From the NCBI GenBank assembly GCA_024305405.1, contig JAKNDB010000079.1, forward strand, positions 1,360,001-1,424,000: a DNA stretch of 64,000 nt, read 5' to 3'. The translations under genes and the position numbers were made by a program. The stretch's first letter is position 1. Each line of letters starts with the position of its first letter. Under the pieces are notes generated by a model. It saw only the letters and a list, made by a program, of their open reading frames with translations. It made no database searches and had not been told where the DNA came from. The DNA comes from Dirofilaria immitis. Lineage: Eukaryota; Nematoda; Chromadorea; Rhabditida; Onchocercidae. This document shows positions 1 through 31,257 of the stretch, piece after piece.

Positions 1-438
1 TTCGGCTATTTAATTTTTTTAATCCAAATCTTTTAAAGAGTAAATTAAATTCATTTAACTAATTAATTAATTATTGTATAATTAATTAAATACTTCAATG
101 ATATAGGAAATTTTTAGTTTTTATTATTTTCTATATTTCTATCTTATTTCATAATTAAATAGTTAATTAAGCGAATTACTTAAATCATGAAAGATTCATA
201 AATGCTTGACTTCTTACGACTGTTTACATCTCTGATTCCTCCCTCCTCCCCTCCTCCTCCCTTCCCCAAACGGGAATAACAACTATTCATCACTTTCGCT
301 TTTTATTTACAACTGGCAATCCTGACAACAGGCTAAGGACCAATTCGCAAAGTTTAAAATTAAGTTGAATACAATGAAGAAATTTTCAGTCGATTATCGG
401 ATTTTTACACTAACTCAATCAATTCGCTTTGCTTTCAG
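1..438. other. AT-rich sequence with pyrimidine tract
   Basis: No coding region is recognised. The only marked structure is a C/T-rich tract at about 234-267, made of TCC and CCT runs, followed by AT-rich sequence. It may be intron sequence of a gene lying to the left of the window, because a possible exon begins at 439. Confidence 0.4.
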
Positions 439-507
439 AGAAATGACAAGATCGACCAGAAGAGAATAGATTTGCAGCAAAAGAAACCATGTATCAAAGT
501 GATGTAA
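439..507 (+). CDS. possible short exon of an unknown gene
   Basis: A good acceptor (GCTTTCAG, ending at 438) is followed by an open frame of 22 codons reading RNDKIDQKRIDLQQKK and then PCIKVM, ending at TAA 505-507. The same place also fits a strong donor (GTAAGT at 504), which would make it an internal 65-nt exon. The peptide is lysine-rich and matches no family I recognise. It could be the last exon of a gene lying to the left, a 5' exon, or chance. Confidence 0.25.
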   Translation, partial: RNDKIDQKRIDLQQKKPCIKVM

Positions 508-746
508 GTCCAAAACAACTAAACACATGTTATATACATACATACGAAAAATATTTCTCATCTGTGCACGTTGGTTCGCTAGCTTTATGTGTGGATGTGT
601 ATATGAAGTAAGTACATAAGTTCACTCACGCCTACGTATGCGTGCATGCATTCATGCAAGAACATATGATGGGAACATGTGATCGGATTCAATCAAATTC
701 ATATGAAATATTATGCATGGATACACATAAAACAGATACAAAACAA

Positions 747-1085
747 GAAGCACTCAAATACCATAACACGTCTATGATTATACGACAAAAGTAACTGCGT
801 TGCTGTCATTTCAAATGGTACTGCAGTGATCGGGCTTGGTATGTTATGGAAGGCAAAGCTGTTTTATTCAAGCACTTTGCTGATATTGATGCAGTCGATA
901 TATAAGTTGATACAGAAGATATGGAAAGTTTTATCAATGCAATAAGATACCTTGGGCCAAGTTGGGGAGGAATAAATTTAGAAGATATAAGATCTCCTGA
1001 CTGCTTAATAATAGAAAAACGTCTAAACGAATTAATGGATATTCCATTTTATGATGACCTGCACGGAACTGCAGTGGTTGTATAA
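747..1085 (+). pseudogene. decayed bacterial (Wolbachia-type) malic enzyme fragment
   Basis: Pieces of a prokaryotic NAD(P)-dependent malic enzyme (MaeB type) occur in the right order on one strand. EALKYHN (747-767) is the usual N-terminal start. YDYTTK (773-790) follows after a deletion. CVAVISNGTAVIGLG (796-840) lies in a shifted frame. After loss of about nine residues comes a block from 843 that begins VMEGKAVLFKHFADID and includes GPSWGGINLEDIRSPDC, MDIPFYDD and HGTAVVV. Within that block an in-frame TAA at 903-905 replaces an expected codon, and the frame ends at 1083-1085. Nothing from the NAD(P)-binding half onward is seen. Family knowledge: this domain order and the GGINLEDI and HGTA signatures belong to bacterial malic enzymes. 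Inference: in a nematode nucleus the likely donor is Wolbachia. It is non-functional: two or more deletions, a frameshift, a stop and loss of the 3' part. A bacterial contaminant is unlikely because it is broken and lies in AT-rich nematode-like DNA. Confidence 0.85.
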
Positions 1086-2938
1086 TTGAAACTTATGCAA
1101 GCTTACGCATGCATAAATATACATTTGTTTGAAATTCTACGCACTTCAATTCGTACGCTCAGGCGCAAACAAATTTTTACACGTACGTTTAATTTTGATG
1201 TTATCGATAAGCGTAATAAGTAAATATATTAAAGTTTGAAGCTAGTATTAAATTTGAAAAGAAAAATCACAATATTATTTTTAAAAAAGAAAGATGCATA
1301 TTATCGGATAATAAAATTAAATCATAAACAAATAAACATAATAGAATGTAACACATTGATAAAATAAAACAAGTAAACGACTAATATTCCACTAGCAAGG
1401 AGGTAATTCCTGCGGGAGAAGGCGAGGTATTCAGAATATTTCATTCCTTCTCGTAATGATATTCGGATACAGTGGTATGAATTAATTTAAAAGCATAAAA
1501 TCTCCGAGATTTAATGTTAACATTATAACTTTTAATCTTTAATAAATAGGTTAAAGGTTAATTCTATCTAACATCTCTGCTACGATATAATTTGTTCCTA
1601 TCAACAAAATGATTGTTTTTACAGTTTAAAATGAATCTCCCAGCAAATTAAATTTGTAAATTGATAATAATTAAATTTTAGAAATTAAATATTCTAATTT
1701 CTTAATGTGATGTTATGCAATACATTAAAATCTCATCATCATTATTAATTTAATTTTGTGGCTTTTTTAGAAAGGTGAAAAAAATTAGGCATTTATTCAA
1801 ATTCGAATTCAATAATTTGCTAATCAACTGATTAAGCCAACTTAAATTCAAATTTAATAATCGATATCTAATTGAATGAAATTACTGCTATGATTAAATG
1901 TTTATTTTTATTTTTATTATTCATTATTCATTCCTTTTATTTTTATGTATTTGATAACATTGATGATAATGATAAATCATGAAATATGCATTTATTTTGA
2001 TATTTGATTTTATTGATAAATTTTATCATATTTATTTGATTCATTATTAATTTAGTAATTTACGAAGCAATTGTTTAATGTATTTTGTTTAGCTACGATC
2101 CGTGTAATTTTGTTTTTCTAATCAAATGTTAAGTTAATTTTTGTATCAATTCTTTTTGCATTCCTAACCTTTTTATTTTGCAAATGAGAAATTTGTAGAA
2201 TTATATAACTTTCTTTTTTAATTTTAATTTTGTTATTTAATATATTGTGGAATAATTCCATGTAAAATATGATAAAATAAAAAAAGATATTATCAATATT
2301 ATTAATCATAAGACTATTCATATTATCATCAGTATTGCTTTGATTTATTAAGATAATTTTTAAATTATATTTATTTTATTAAATAATTTTTTTCTGTAAT
2401 ATATATTTATATAATTAATAGGAAAGAAAGTTTTATGAAATGAAATTTTGATTTAAAAAAATAATATTTAATATATAATAAAATATTAATTATTTATGCT
2501 AACTTTTTGAAATATTTTTTTATTATAAAAATATAATAAAATTCATTTAATTTGTAATAAATCTAAATAATTCTCATTCCATTTATTAAAATATTTTCTA
2601 ATTATTGCTATGAAAATATGCGCTAATTTAAATTATTAATTTTATTTATAAGAATATTATTTAGAAACTGGGATAAACTATCCGATAGAAAAAAATTTTT
2701 GTCTCGCCATGATTAATTAATCAGAAAGGAAAATCATTATATCCTGATTCAATGATATGATTCAAATTTTTAACAATGAAAAATCAAATAAAAAATATTT
2801 TAGGAAATAACCATACCAAAATAAAATCGATTCAAGCAATGATATTATTTATAAATGATAGATAAATAAATAAACAAATAATTTGAATAAAGAAATAAGT
2901 AATTTTGAATTAAGCAATAAAAAAACAATAAATATAAT
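1086..2938. other. AT-rich intergenic sequence, no gene seen
   Basis: Short A/T runs and imperfect TTTAT and ATTA repeats. I find no exon-like open frame with splice signals and no RNA gene. Confidence 0.5.
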
Positions 2939-3002
2939 AATTGATAGCATAAATGATTGATAAAATTATTAATTGATAGCATAAATGATTGATAAAATTA
3001 TT
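2939..3002. repeat. 32-bp direct tandem duplication
   Basis: The unit beginning AATTGATAGCATAAATGATT occupies 2939-2970 and is repeated without change at 2971-3002. Two identical copies suggest a recent duplication. No coding potential. Confidence 0.9.
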
Positions 3003-3204
3003 ATCATATGAGACTGAAATGATAAAAACAAATACTAATAATTAATTAACAATCGATTCCCTTTGCTTATTATTTTAAATAAAAATTTATGCTACAAACA
3101 AATCGTATGCTAAATATTTAATAGGAAGATTATGTGAAGGATAAATAATTAATGTAGTTGTAAAAATACTAATAAAAAAATCAATCATAAATGATGTTGT
3201 TAAA

Positions 3205-3742
3205 GGCTGATTTTGTGATGTTGAGGAATTGGAAATTTGAATAGCGATTTGTTGTGTAACGAAGTTTTATTGCGACAAATTTTATTCCTCCGCAACAAAT
3301 TCGTTGAGAAATATCGATAATACAATCGATAGCTTGAATTTCCCGTTAATTGTGGGAAAATTATTTGAGGTTTATTGATGCTTGAATTATAGAATTGAAG
3401 TTGGAAGCACTGGTAACGCATAATGAGATCACAGTTATGGGAAATCAAGTGGAAACGTGTTACATGAAAATATATGAATATGACCTCTCAGTTAATAACT
3501 TCTCCTTTATATTGTTCATTGAGTAATGCCCTATGACCTGAGAGACGAAAGGTCAAAATCTGATTGGTTAAAATGTTTTAAACAACATCCTTCATGTAAA
3601 ATTGACATTTGAAGAGATGATTTCTTATTTAGCAAATATGAATCAAAACAATTTTTTATATCGAGATATTTAATAATACATATATCTTAATTATTTTCAA
3701 TATATTTTGATTATAAATATTTCCATTATTCTGATCAGTGGA
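3205..3742 (+). repeat. dispersed repeat, copy 1
   Basis: This stretch aligns by eye, in the same orientation, with 14054-14624 in an IQGAP intron. Shared landmarks in order are GAAATTGG or GGAATTGG, ATTTGTTGTGTAA, AAGTTTTATTGCGA, ATGACCTGA, GGTCAAAATCTGATTGGT, TAACATCCT or CAACATCCT, GATATTTAATAATACA and ATTATAAATATTTC. The copies differ by many substitutions and indels, so they are old. No protein-coding capacity and no clear terminal repeats are visible. It is probably a non-autonomous mobile element or its remnant. Confidence 0.7.
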
Positions 3743-5421
3743 AGAATAAAAAAGGAAGAAAAGAAAAAGAAAGGAAATGAGAAATAAAAACAAAAAGATA
3801 AAAATATGAAAAAAGAAAAAAATTATATAAATAAAAAAATAATAATAATAATAATTTTAATATATGATATAAATAAATGATGAAAATGATAAAGGAAAAG
3901 AAAAAGAAAAGAATGAAAGATTCAAATTGGGAAGGTTAAATAATGTGAAAATCTCGAGAAATAATAACAATTATTTTAAGATATGATAAATCATTTGCTA
4001 TAAATAAATATAGAAAAAGGAAGGACGAGATAAAAGAAGGAAATAAAGGATGTATGTAAAATCATTTGTTTATTTTTAAAATATGATAAATGTGATAAAT
4101 TATTTGTTAAAAATAAATACAAGAAAAGAAAAGGAAAAAGAAGAGAAATGAAAGATGAAAAGTAAAAGAAAAATATCACATAAGTATAAAATAATAATAA
4201 TAGCAATAAATAGATAATGAAAACTGAAAAAGGAATGATAAAATGTAAATAAGACAAGAAATATTTGATCTGATCTGTTTGATTATTGGCAATATATGAA
4301 AATTTTTTCTTCTCTTTTCTTAAATAAACAAATGAATGGACAGATGAATGGAGAAGAATGAATTGCAAAAAAAAAAAAGAAAAAAGAGAGCATATGAAAA
4401 ATGATAGGAAGGAACATTTTTATAGATACAATGATACAATGATATGACGATACGATGATTAGCTTCGTGTCTTCATGGATCAATTTTCAATTGCTTCATT
4501 ATCACAGCCTTTTCCATTTCCCTTCATTTCATTTCATTTCATTTCAATTAATTTATTCTAATTTAATTTAATTTAATTTCATTTCATTTCAATTCGTTCT
4601 TTCGTTTTATCATTATTATTGAAAAAAAGAAGCAAAAAAAATTGTATGACTAATTAAACTTTGTAATTTTTTTATAAAAAAATTGTAATATTCTTTTCAC
4701 TAAAAAAATAATCTCTTATCAATGCTAAAATTTTATCATTTCATTTTTCTATTGATTCAAACTTTAGATGAAAATGAACTCAATATGATTGCAGCAGAAT
4801 TTTTTCGTACATATGTCATTTCTATTTTTCTTTTAAATTTCCAATAAATTTTAACTTTTCTTTTATCATCTATTTTTCCTTTTTTATTATACGAAGTTTT
4901 TTTGTTTATGAAATTATCACAAAATTGATGACGAAAGAGATATAGAAAAAGGATGATGAATAAGATAAAATTATTGAATGAATGATCATGATCAATGTGT
5001 GAAATAAATCCCGATTATCATGAAGTGAGATTCGAGTAAATCTCGATTATGAAAGATGGTAAATCTCGATATGAAATATCTAAAAATAAGTATCCAAATG
5101 TAATTTATGTATGAAATTAAAAAGCATTTTGGAATTTCTATTAGTGAATAATTAATTTTTCAATTCTATAATTAACGATTTGTTTTCCAATTCAAACAAT
5201 TTTATTTCTAAAAAAAACTTTTTTCACTTTTTTATTTTAACAAATTGTGAAAACTTTTCTAAAGTTAATCTAAAAATGTTATGCATTTTTCGCATTTTTA
5301 AATCTAATTTTTTGGATATAATTTTGTTATTTAGGCAATATTAATTTATGTTATTAATTATATTTAATATGCAAATTAATTCTCAATTTATTGTAATTAT
5401 TTTAGCAATTTGTTTAATTAA
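3743..5421. other. AT- and purine-rich sequence upstream of the IQGAP gene
   Basis: Holds A/G-rich stretches (3741-3830, 4010-4170), a TTTCA/TTTAA pentanucleotide run (about 4520-4590) and AT-rich DNA. No exon is recognised. TTTTAG ending at 5405, just before the start codon at 5422, could be a cis- or trans-splice acceptor for the IQGAP mRNA. Confidence 0.4.
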
Positions 5422-23681
<18,260 letters not shown>

Positions 23682-25811
23682 TATTGTTATCGAATGAATA
23701 TATATATACATACCTGTTTTTGATCAATGAATTTTTCTAAATATTTTTATTCCTTTCCTTTTTTTAAACTTTACTCTTCATTCTAAACGTAAAAAACTTT
23801 TCCATATAAGTTTTTACTAAATTGCATGACCATATTTGCTTTATTATCTTAAATTTAAATCAATTTGAAATTTCGGTCTGTGAAAACTATACACAAATGT
23901 AAAACATTTCGTTTCATCTTCTCTTTTCCAACAGAAAAAAATCTGTTAATTGGTGAGTTAAATAATAATTGCCAAAAATTTGGTTTATGTAAAATATAAT
24001 TTCAAAAGCCCGATTTCTGATATAATAAAATAAAAACAAAATGTTTCGTTTCATGCACACATTCTATCTATATGATAATCCATGGTAATTTATTTCCGGA
24101 TTGAATATAGTCATCTCGTATTTTGAAAAATATTACCAACAAATTTGGCATTAGACTTTGAAACAGTGATATAAAAATCAGGATATGACAATGATTCTCC
24201 ATTAGTATCGATATTCTCGAAAAATTTAGCCATCTAACACCGGGATCCAGATAGACAATGAATCCCATGTACTTTATTTTACCATATACAACATCTGTAT
24301 CTGACAGTTTTCCCGAATTTCGAAATCCCCAGTAACATGTATGCTAAATCATTACGGCATTACAGACCTTACAAACTCAGTGTCATATTTCTAAAATTTG
24401 TTTTTACTTTTTTGTTTCCCTCATAAAAATTATATGCTCATTATATCTGTCGTCTTCTTGTTATGAAGTGCAAATTCAAACATAGCATTTAAGTCTATGT
24501 ATATCATTTAAAAAAATACAGCTTTATGTATGTTGACATATAAAAATATTCACGATGTCAGTAAATAAGGGTCATTTATACAAAATCAAACTAATTCAAT
24601 ATTGAAGCAAAAATAGAGAATTACTTTTAGCGACAAAAAAAGATTGATATTCATAAAGTACGCATGTGGTACCACCTCTACCGATGAAAATTTAATAGAA
24701 ATTGGTGTATGCCTACAATTTGTACATGAAAAAAAGAGAAGCTAAAGAAGAAAAATTCTTTCTTACCCATATCTCTATTTTCCCATGAAAAAAAGAAAAA
24801 ATTGTATGTCGAAGAATTTATCGGACCAGTTAGATCTTATAATAGATCGTATATAAATTTGAATCTTATCCAATTGAAATATCCCTAATAGTTCACTCCT
24901 TTATCAATAAGCATAAATTGGAGTAATAAAAAAATCTACTCCTTCACTTCCACAAAAAATCGAACAAACATTTTCCCTTCCCTTTTCTTCCCAAGTTGAC
25001 TAAATTTTTGAGTGCGATGACATTGTCAAACATAATCAAACCACTTAGAAACGAGGATATGAATAATTGCAACTTCCATGACATGTTATCCATATCTTTT
25101 GTGAAGTGAAATTCTCCAGAAATATTACAATCCTGAAGTTATAATAAAATCAAGAAAAATTTTCTCTCCTCTTCTTTTTCTGTCCTCTCTTATCTTTTCT
25201 TTCTAAAAAAGTAAAAAAAAGAAAAAGAAAACATTTTTACCCCGTATGATTCAGAAAGAATTATTGACTTAAGAAAAATTTTACACAAATGCACACTCAT
25301 ACGTAGCACATACGCCCATATAAAAGACTATCATTTTGTATTTCCTCAAAAAGCAACGTTTGGCTCAACAAATTACCAAACTTCAAAGGAGGTTTGAAAG
25401 ATTAGCGAATATATAAAACCAAAAATAATCATAAAAAATTGAATGTATGATGGGTAAAGACAAGACAAAAAAACGTAAAATAAAAAAAGCAACGTAATTA
25501 AGGATGCTCCGATGAAGATGATAGATAGCGTTCTTGATATATTTTAACAGCTAAAAGCGATGCTGCACTTCTACCTTGAAAACAGTGTGAAATTTCTCTA
25601 GAAAATCAAACTAATTACCACAAAAGAAAAAAAATGATTGAGATAGGAGGAAAGGGGAACAGTAGCAGCAAAAGAGCTGTTTCTCTGCCCTTTTTCTTAT
25701 CGAATGAAAGTTTCGAAATTAGAGATAGAAGAGAAAAGTAGCTACATAATGGAAGTGTGTAGAAATGTTTCGCCATTCTTCAACGAGCAAACTAATTATA
25801 CAGCACACATC
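23682..25811. other. convergent intergenic region / 3' UTRs
   Basis: Lies between the stop of the IQGAP gene (+) and the stop of the ZFAND gene (-). Base composition is less extreme than in the flanks, which would fit a long 3' UTR of the ZFAND mRNA on the minus strand. The open frames at 24068-24268 (-) and 25704-25937 (+) have no family features; the latter overlaps the last ZFAND exon in antisense. Confidence 0.4.
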
Positions 25812-28070
25812 CTAAATCCGTTGGATCTTTTCAGAGACAATCACCGGATTATTTTTACGAATTTCTTCTCTCTCCATTGTTTTGTAATCAAAGGAGCAAC
25901 CATGCGCTGTATCATAACGATGTTCGCCACAGTATAAGCCACCACAACGGCAGACGAAACCTACAAAATAGCATCAATTTTTATTTTTATGACGGCAAAA
26001 ATTTATTAGTTCATGTTACAGAGCTAACATCGAAAATTTGATTTTGATTGCCTACAAAATAAAAAAAAAAAAAATTGGATTCCAATGTGCTAACAGATCC
26101 ATTTTAAAATAAAGTGCAAAGTTGCTCTCCTCCGATATTTCTCTTTTTTTTGTCCTCGCTCTACCGAATGGAGGCAATCATTAGAGAGTCAAAGCAACCA
26201 AAGAAAAATGAAATTCATTACAATCAAATTCTGAAAATACTCTTAAAAATTTACCAGTAAGGCCGACACGCTTCTTGCAAACATGACAACGATTGGCTTT
26301 CTTTGGAATCGGATGAGCTTCGCTATTCAAAGTTGTCAAGTCGGTACCGGCTGCTGTATCAAGGCTTACCACAGAACTAAAATTCATTAATATGTTTAAA
26401 ATCAAATAAATGTATCCATACCTTATTAACAATGAAACAATAAATTTTATGATACTCATGCGTCATACGTCCTATATACTATAAAAATGATCGACATTAG
26501 ACATGATTTCGCACAATTATTTTTCAAGTCATTTTCTTTGTTCTTTTTCGAATTTTCGAATCTTCTACTGCGAATTCAAAATTATTTTTTTGGCGACGAA
26601 CATCGACCACGTTATGTTTACTACAGATCATATACAACGCTTAATGAGTAACTATATTACAAGAAATTAAAATGCATTACGCGAGCAACCAAACAATCCT
26701 GAAACAGAAACTATTAAATTCTATAACTTTTCTTTAATCACTAAGATCTATTCATGTGCATCATTTCAATAGGCTTTACACTATTATCCAGATCGAAATC
26801 CAGTGGGCTTCGACCGGACCCGAAAATCGCCTTTAATCGAATAATATTTTCATGAAAATCTTGTTTACCTCTTCTTTTACAACTCGCAATACCAATAAAA
26901 AAATTCCCCATTTTGCGGAAATTTCTAATTATGATGTCGAAAGGAGCTTGGCAGTAAGTTTATTTGCATCTTAAAAATCTTTTCCACTGAAACGTTTTCT
27001 TGTACCGAGCATTTCATTTTTGCCTATTTACCTTTTGCTAAATTATCCGATATCAATTTCCCTGAAAAAAAGAAAACCAAACCTAGATGTAGAAAGGACG
27101 CCAGAGCAAGTAGCCGAGGAGGACGCTGTGATCCCACCTGCTGCTTCAACAGCTGCTGCTACTGATTCTAATTGGGCAGTCATATCTTCGGAGGATTTTG
27201 CAGCTTGAGAGCAGGAAACCTGAAAAAATCACGTCAACAAAACCATCAAGCCATCTATATCAACCTGACCTTTTTCCATGCGTTAACCAGTTACTCTGAT
27301 ACAGTCAAATAAGTAGCGATTTATGAAACATCTTCATTAACGATTCTATAAAAATAAGTGATATGAGGAATTATGGAGGGAGTAAAATCCTAAACATCAA
27401 TAAAATCAGTTGAGAATATCGTAGAAACACAGTGCAAAAACAGCTAATTGATACAATCGTTCTCGAACAACATCTTAGCAAAACAATCCTCCCGAACTTA
27501 TTTCTTATCAGTTATTTCAGAATCACCATAGTTAATCAAGCTAACAATTGCATTCTAATAATTCAGTTCAATCGACGAAACCATAAAAATTTCTCTTTGG
27601 CTACCGCCAGTTAATCAACTGATCAACCAATAGGATTCACCGTTGTTTGATAGTGACCTTGACTGAATTTAAGCTGGAATTTCTTAAATCGAAAGTCCCA
27701 GATATCCAGACATACAGATTCTCATTCTTTTTTTCTGATTTTCATTTTTTCTTTTTTTATAGATAACGGAAAGAAAAGAATAATGAATACTTACTTCCCT
27801 AAGTTTTTCGGCGATAATCACCGTCGATGAAGTGGCAGCGGTATTGTCGGCATTACACGTCGTATTGCTAACAGTACTTGATATAGCTGTGACCATATTA
27901 GTACCCGAACTAACTGCAGCTGGTAACGGTGGGCTTACACGGGCAGTAGTGTCTTGTTTACGTTTCACATAATCCTTGTAACATTTCGAACATAACCCTT
28001 CAGTAGATGGTGAACCAAAGAAACCACAACCCGCGCGGCATAGCGTCGTCGTTTGTTGTTGATTTTCCAT
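25812..28070 (-). CDS. A20/AN1 zinc-finger protein, ZFAND5/6 type
   Basis: Four exons on the minus strand: 28070-27795, 27219-27083, 26376-26255 and 25960-25812. Phases agree at every junction and give exactly 227 codons plus TAG; human ZFAND5 and ZFAND6 are about 210 residues. The N-terminal A20 finger has Cys11, Cys15, Cys27 and Cys30 in [21 protein letters not shown] Ser/Thr/Ala-rich linker follows. The C-terminal AN1 finger (about residues 167-206) includes [20 protein letters not shown] and [20 protein letters not shown], and the end [18 protein letters not shown] is the family signature. Such proteins bind ubiquitin through A20 and take part in stress responses and proteasome regulation. 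Start: first ATG before the A20 finger. An acceptor-like TATTTCCAG ends about 80 nt upstream (28150, minus strand), a possible trans-splice or 5'-UTR splice site. This is the one fully intact gene in the window. Confidence 0.96.
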
Positions 28071-28112
28071 AATTCCTTCGTTTTACCTATCGATTCACGT
28101 ATAGTTCCTACT

Positions 28113-28118
28113 CACGTG
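28113..28118. promoter_or_regulatory. palindromic E-box CACGTG near the ZFAND start
   Basis: CACGTG lies 43 bp upstream of the ZFAND start codon, in CTCACGTGAC. It is a canonical bHLH binding core, but a six-base match is expected by chance at some rate and it may lie inside the 5' UTR. Confidence 0.25.
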
Positions 28119-28159
28119 ACGGCTGACAATTGTTTTGTTCGTTAAAAACTGGAAATACA

Positions 28160-29100
28160 ATATTTCGATTGTTTTCGAGTGAAAATAACAAAAGTTAAGA
28201 GGTAATGAACGAATAAGTGCACAATATAATATATGATTATTACACTGTGTATGTCATGATTATGTTAAAAACAACCCTTTAGAAATAAATCTATTTTCTA
28301 AAAAAAATTATCTATAAAAACTTGTTTGTTAGTTCAAATAGCGTTGTTTACGTAGCAATTGAATGGTAAAAATGTTGCAGTGGATATCAAATGTACAAGT
28401 TCAGGATTTAATAACTCAAATTAGTGATATAAACTATTTCTCTCAGATTTGTTAAAAAAATCTGAATCAATAAAAAATGATTCTCTTTTGCCCAATAAAG
28501 AAATCCCCATTCATCTATCTGCAATCTTTTTTCATTGCGAGATCAAGTTAGAAAATATACGCATCTTCCTCCTTCTTACATTTGTATGTTTATAATTTTT
28601 ATGTTAACATCTGAAATTTACGTGATAAAATTGATTATATACCGCTTAATATACTTAATTACAAAAGTGAACTGATACCTTAGCAAATCCAATTAGTTAT
28701 ATTATCTTTCCTATTAATTTGCAAGATAATTCTATCAATTTACGTAATAAAAATCATTTTGAACAAAATTTTATTAAACTAATATTACATCATTTAAATT
28801 AAATATTTTAATACCAAAATAATAAAATTGTTATGTACTAATGATTTAATGACAGTGCAAACCGATCTCATATGAATAATCGTAACGAAAAATACAAAAT
28901 GATATGTATTATTAATATGTAAGATGTTTACAAATTAAGAATACTTTTCAAGAAATACTTTTCTCATAAAAAATGAATAAACTTTTTACCGCTTAGCATT
29001 TGTAACTTCTAATATTTATTGTTTATTGGTGAAAAGTAATATGACCTGTCATTTGCGCTGAACGTACGATATGATTAGAGATAAAGCATCATATGAACAT
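28160..29100. other. AT-rich sequence upstream of ZFAND, no gene seen
   Basis: Presumably holds the ZFAND promoter. I see no TATA-type element that stands out from the AT-rich background and no coding region. Confidence 0.4.
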
Positions 29101-29150
29101 AGACACATACACATATATACTCACATGCAAACGCAGACGCATACGCATAT

Positions 29151-29425
<275 letters not shown>

Positions 29426-29749
29426 AGTAAACAAGAAATGAACAAATTTACGAGGAAAAGACAACAAAATTCGATCGTTAGTAATGTTATTAGGGGCCAC
29501 GTAACTAGTCCTATTTTTGCTCACCGTAGAATAATTAGAATTAAATTTCATGTAAAGTAAAAGGAAAGCAATTCTTTCAGTGCCTTATATTCTTCTATCT
29601 CATTTTCTTACTTACATGCCAATCATAAAAGCCATTTCAAAATTTCGACAACGAAAAAAAACTTCAACAGCGTTTCATCAAATTTATTTCAATCTAATTT
29701 TTCGACCGATATTTCTCGAGAAATATTACAATTAATCCTAATTTCCGCA

Positions 29750-30840
29750 TATATACACATATATATGTGTATATATACTCACCCACCCAAACAGTATACA
29801 CTGGAATCAAACAGGCCTACTACAACAATACATTTTGTCAGCCAACCAACCAACCAATCAACCAACCAACTGGCCAAACAATAGACAAACGGGCGGAGAC
29901 ATACATTACCAGACAATCAGACGAACAGAGAGATGCAGCGATAGACGAAAAAATGGCCGAATAAACAGATCGAAGGAAAGGTCGATAACCGGTTGTAGAC
30001 AGTCAATGGTAGCACCACCCTCTATGTTACCTAAATGCGAATACGCACTCACATACATACATACACACGCATACTCACACTTACATACACATGCACGTAA
30101 ATGAATGTACATGCGAGTACGTTTTTCGCTCATATTGCTGCACACATGCACTAATATGCATGCACATAAACGAAAGAACTCACTCTACATGCACGCACAT
30201 AAACGTATGTATGCATACATACACAAGCAAATATGTGCATATGAATTTATATATGTGCAAATACGTCCAATACATTTAGAAACACATAAACATACATTCT
30301 CATATCTGTATATATCATTGCGCACGCATATCTACAACGTTTAGACATTGCGTACGTGAACATAAGCCTATATAAATTCAGACATCAGCAGCATTCATAT
30401 CTGCACACAGATATCATTGCACACGTGTACATAATACATCCATGAAGATTCACAAATGGATAACATACATTTATATCTGCACGTATATATATTGTATACG
30501 TGTATATATATATATACCTATATAAACTACGGACATGCACATATATTTCATATCTGCACATACACATACTTCCTATGCGTCTATATAAATTCACATATAC
30601 GTATAGAATATATATATATGAACATACGTTTTGTCTCTAAAATATACGTAATTTATAAATGCATTCATATTGCATATACATATATCAATACGTATATATC
30701 TATATTTATACGTGTATACACGTATAATCAATACGTATATATATATATCTATATTTGTATAATAATATTTATACGTGTATACGTAATACATATATCCTCA
30801 TATATTCATATTATAGACAGATATATATATATATATTGAA
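29750..30840. repeat. region of degenerate alternating purine-pyrimidine repeats
   Basis: After a short CCAA/TCAA repeat (29841-29878), most of the sequence is built from TACA, CATA, CGTA, TGCA and TATA tetramers. They are too diverged to assign a unit. It looks like a decayed extension of the neighbouring CA/TA satellite. The many overlapping frames rich in His, Tyr, Ile and Cys are compositional. Confidence 0.75.
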
Positions 30841-31126
30841 TCAGATATATAGGAAGTTCGGCTAATGCTTGCTGACGCATAAAGCAAGCAGTCGACGGCG
30901 GCATCTATACTAAACGATCGATTGAAACTATTTAATGGTGTAGCATGTTGAAAGAGTTGTAAAAGAAAATGAACATAGCAAAATGGAAGAAAGAACGGGA
31001 GAGAGGGGAGGGGGAGAAGGGGGTAAAGTTTCGGGAGATATATATATATTTGAGAAGGGAAGGAAAATTTCACAAAAGTTTCCTCAGTAATTTTACTTTC
31101 CAAATTTTCTCTACATTCCATAATAC
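30841..31126. other. non-repetitive stretch with G/A-rich patch
   Basis: Contains a more balanced segment (30850-30960) and a GGGAGAGAGG-type purine patch (30995-31025). No gene is recognised; the minus-strand frame at 30798-31241 is low in information and has no family match I know. Confidence 0.35.
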
Positions 31127-31257
31127 GATAATAATTATTAAGCAAATAAGAAAAGATAAGATAATAATTATTAAGCAAATAAGAAAAGATACGATAATAA
31201 TTATTAAGCAAATAAGAATAGATACGATACTTATTAAGCAAATAAGAATAGATAGGA
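31127..31257. repeat. 33-bp minisatellite, about four units
   Basis: The unit starts GATAATAATTATTAAGCAAA and continues TAAGAAAAGATA(A/C). Units begin at 31127, 31160 and 31193, and a shortened one at 31226. Copies differ at one to three positions, so the array is fairly young. Confidence 0.92.

Noticed and set aside
1396..1412. AAGGAGGTAATTCCTGC, resembling the complement of a bacterial 16S rRNA 3' end
   Set aside because: The match covers only about a dozen bases and nothing on either side continues as rRNA; not accepted as a second bacterial relic.
30798..31241. 147-codon minus-strand frame
   Set aside because: Its first half is the 33-bp minisatellite and the second a low-complexity segment; no family features.
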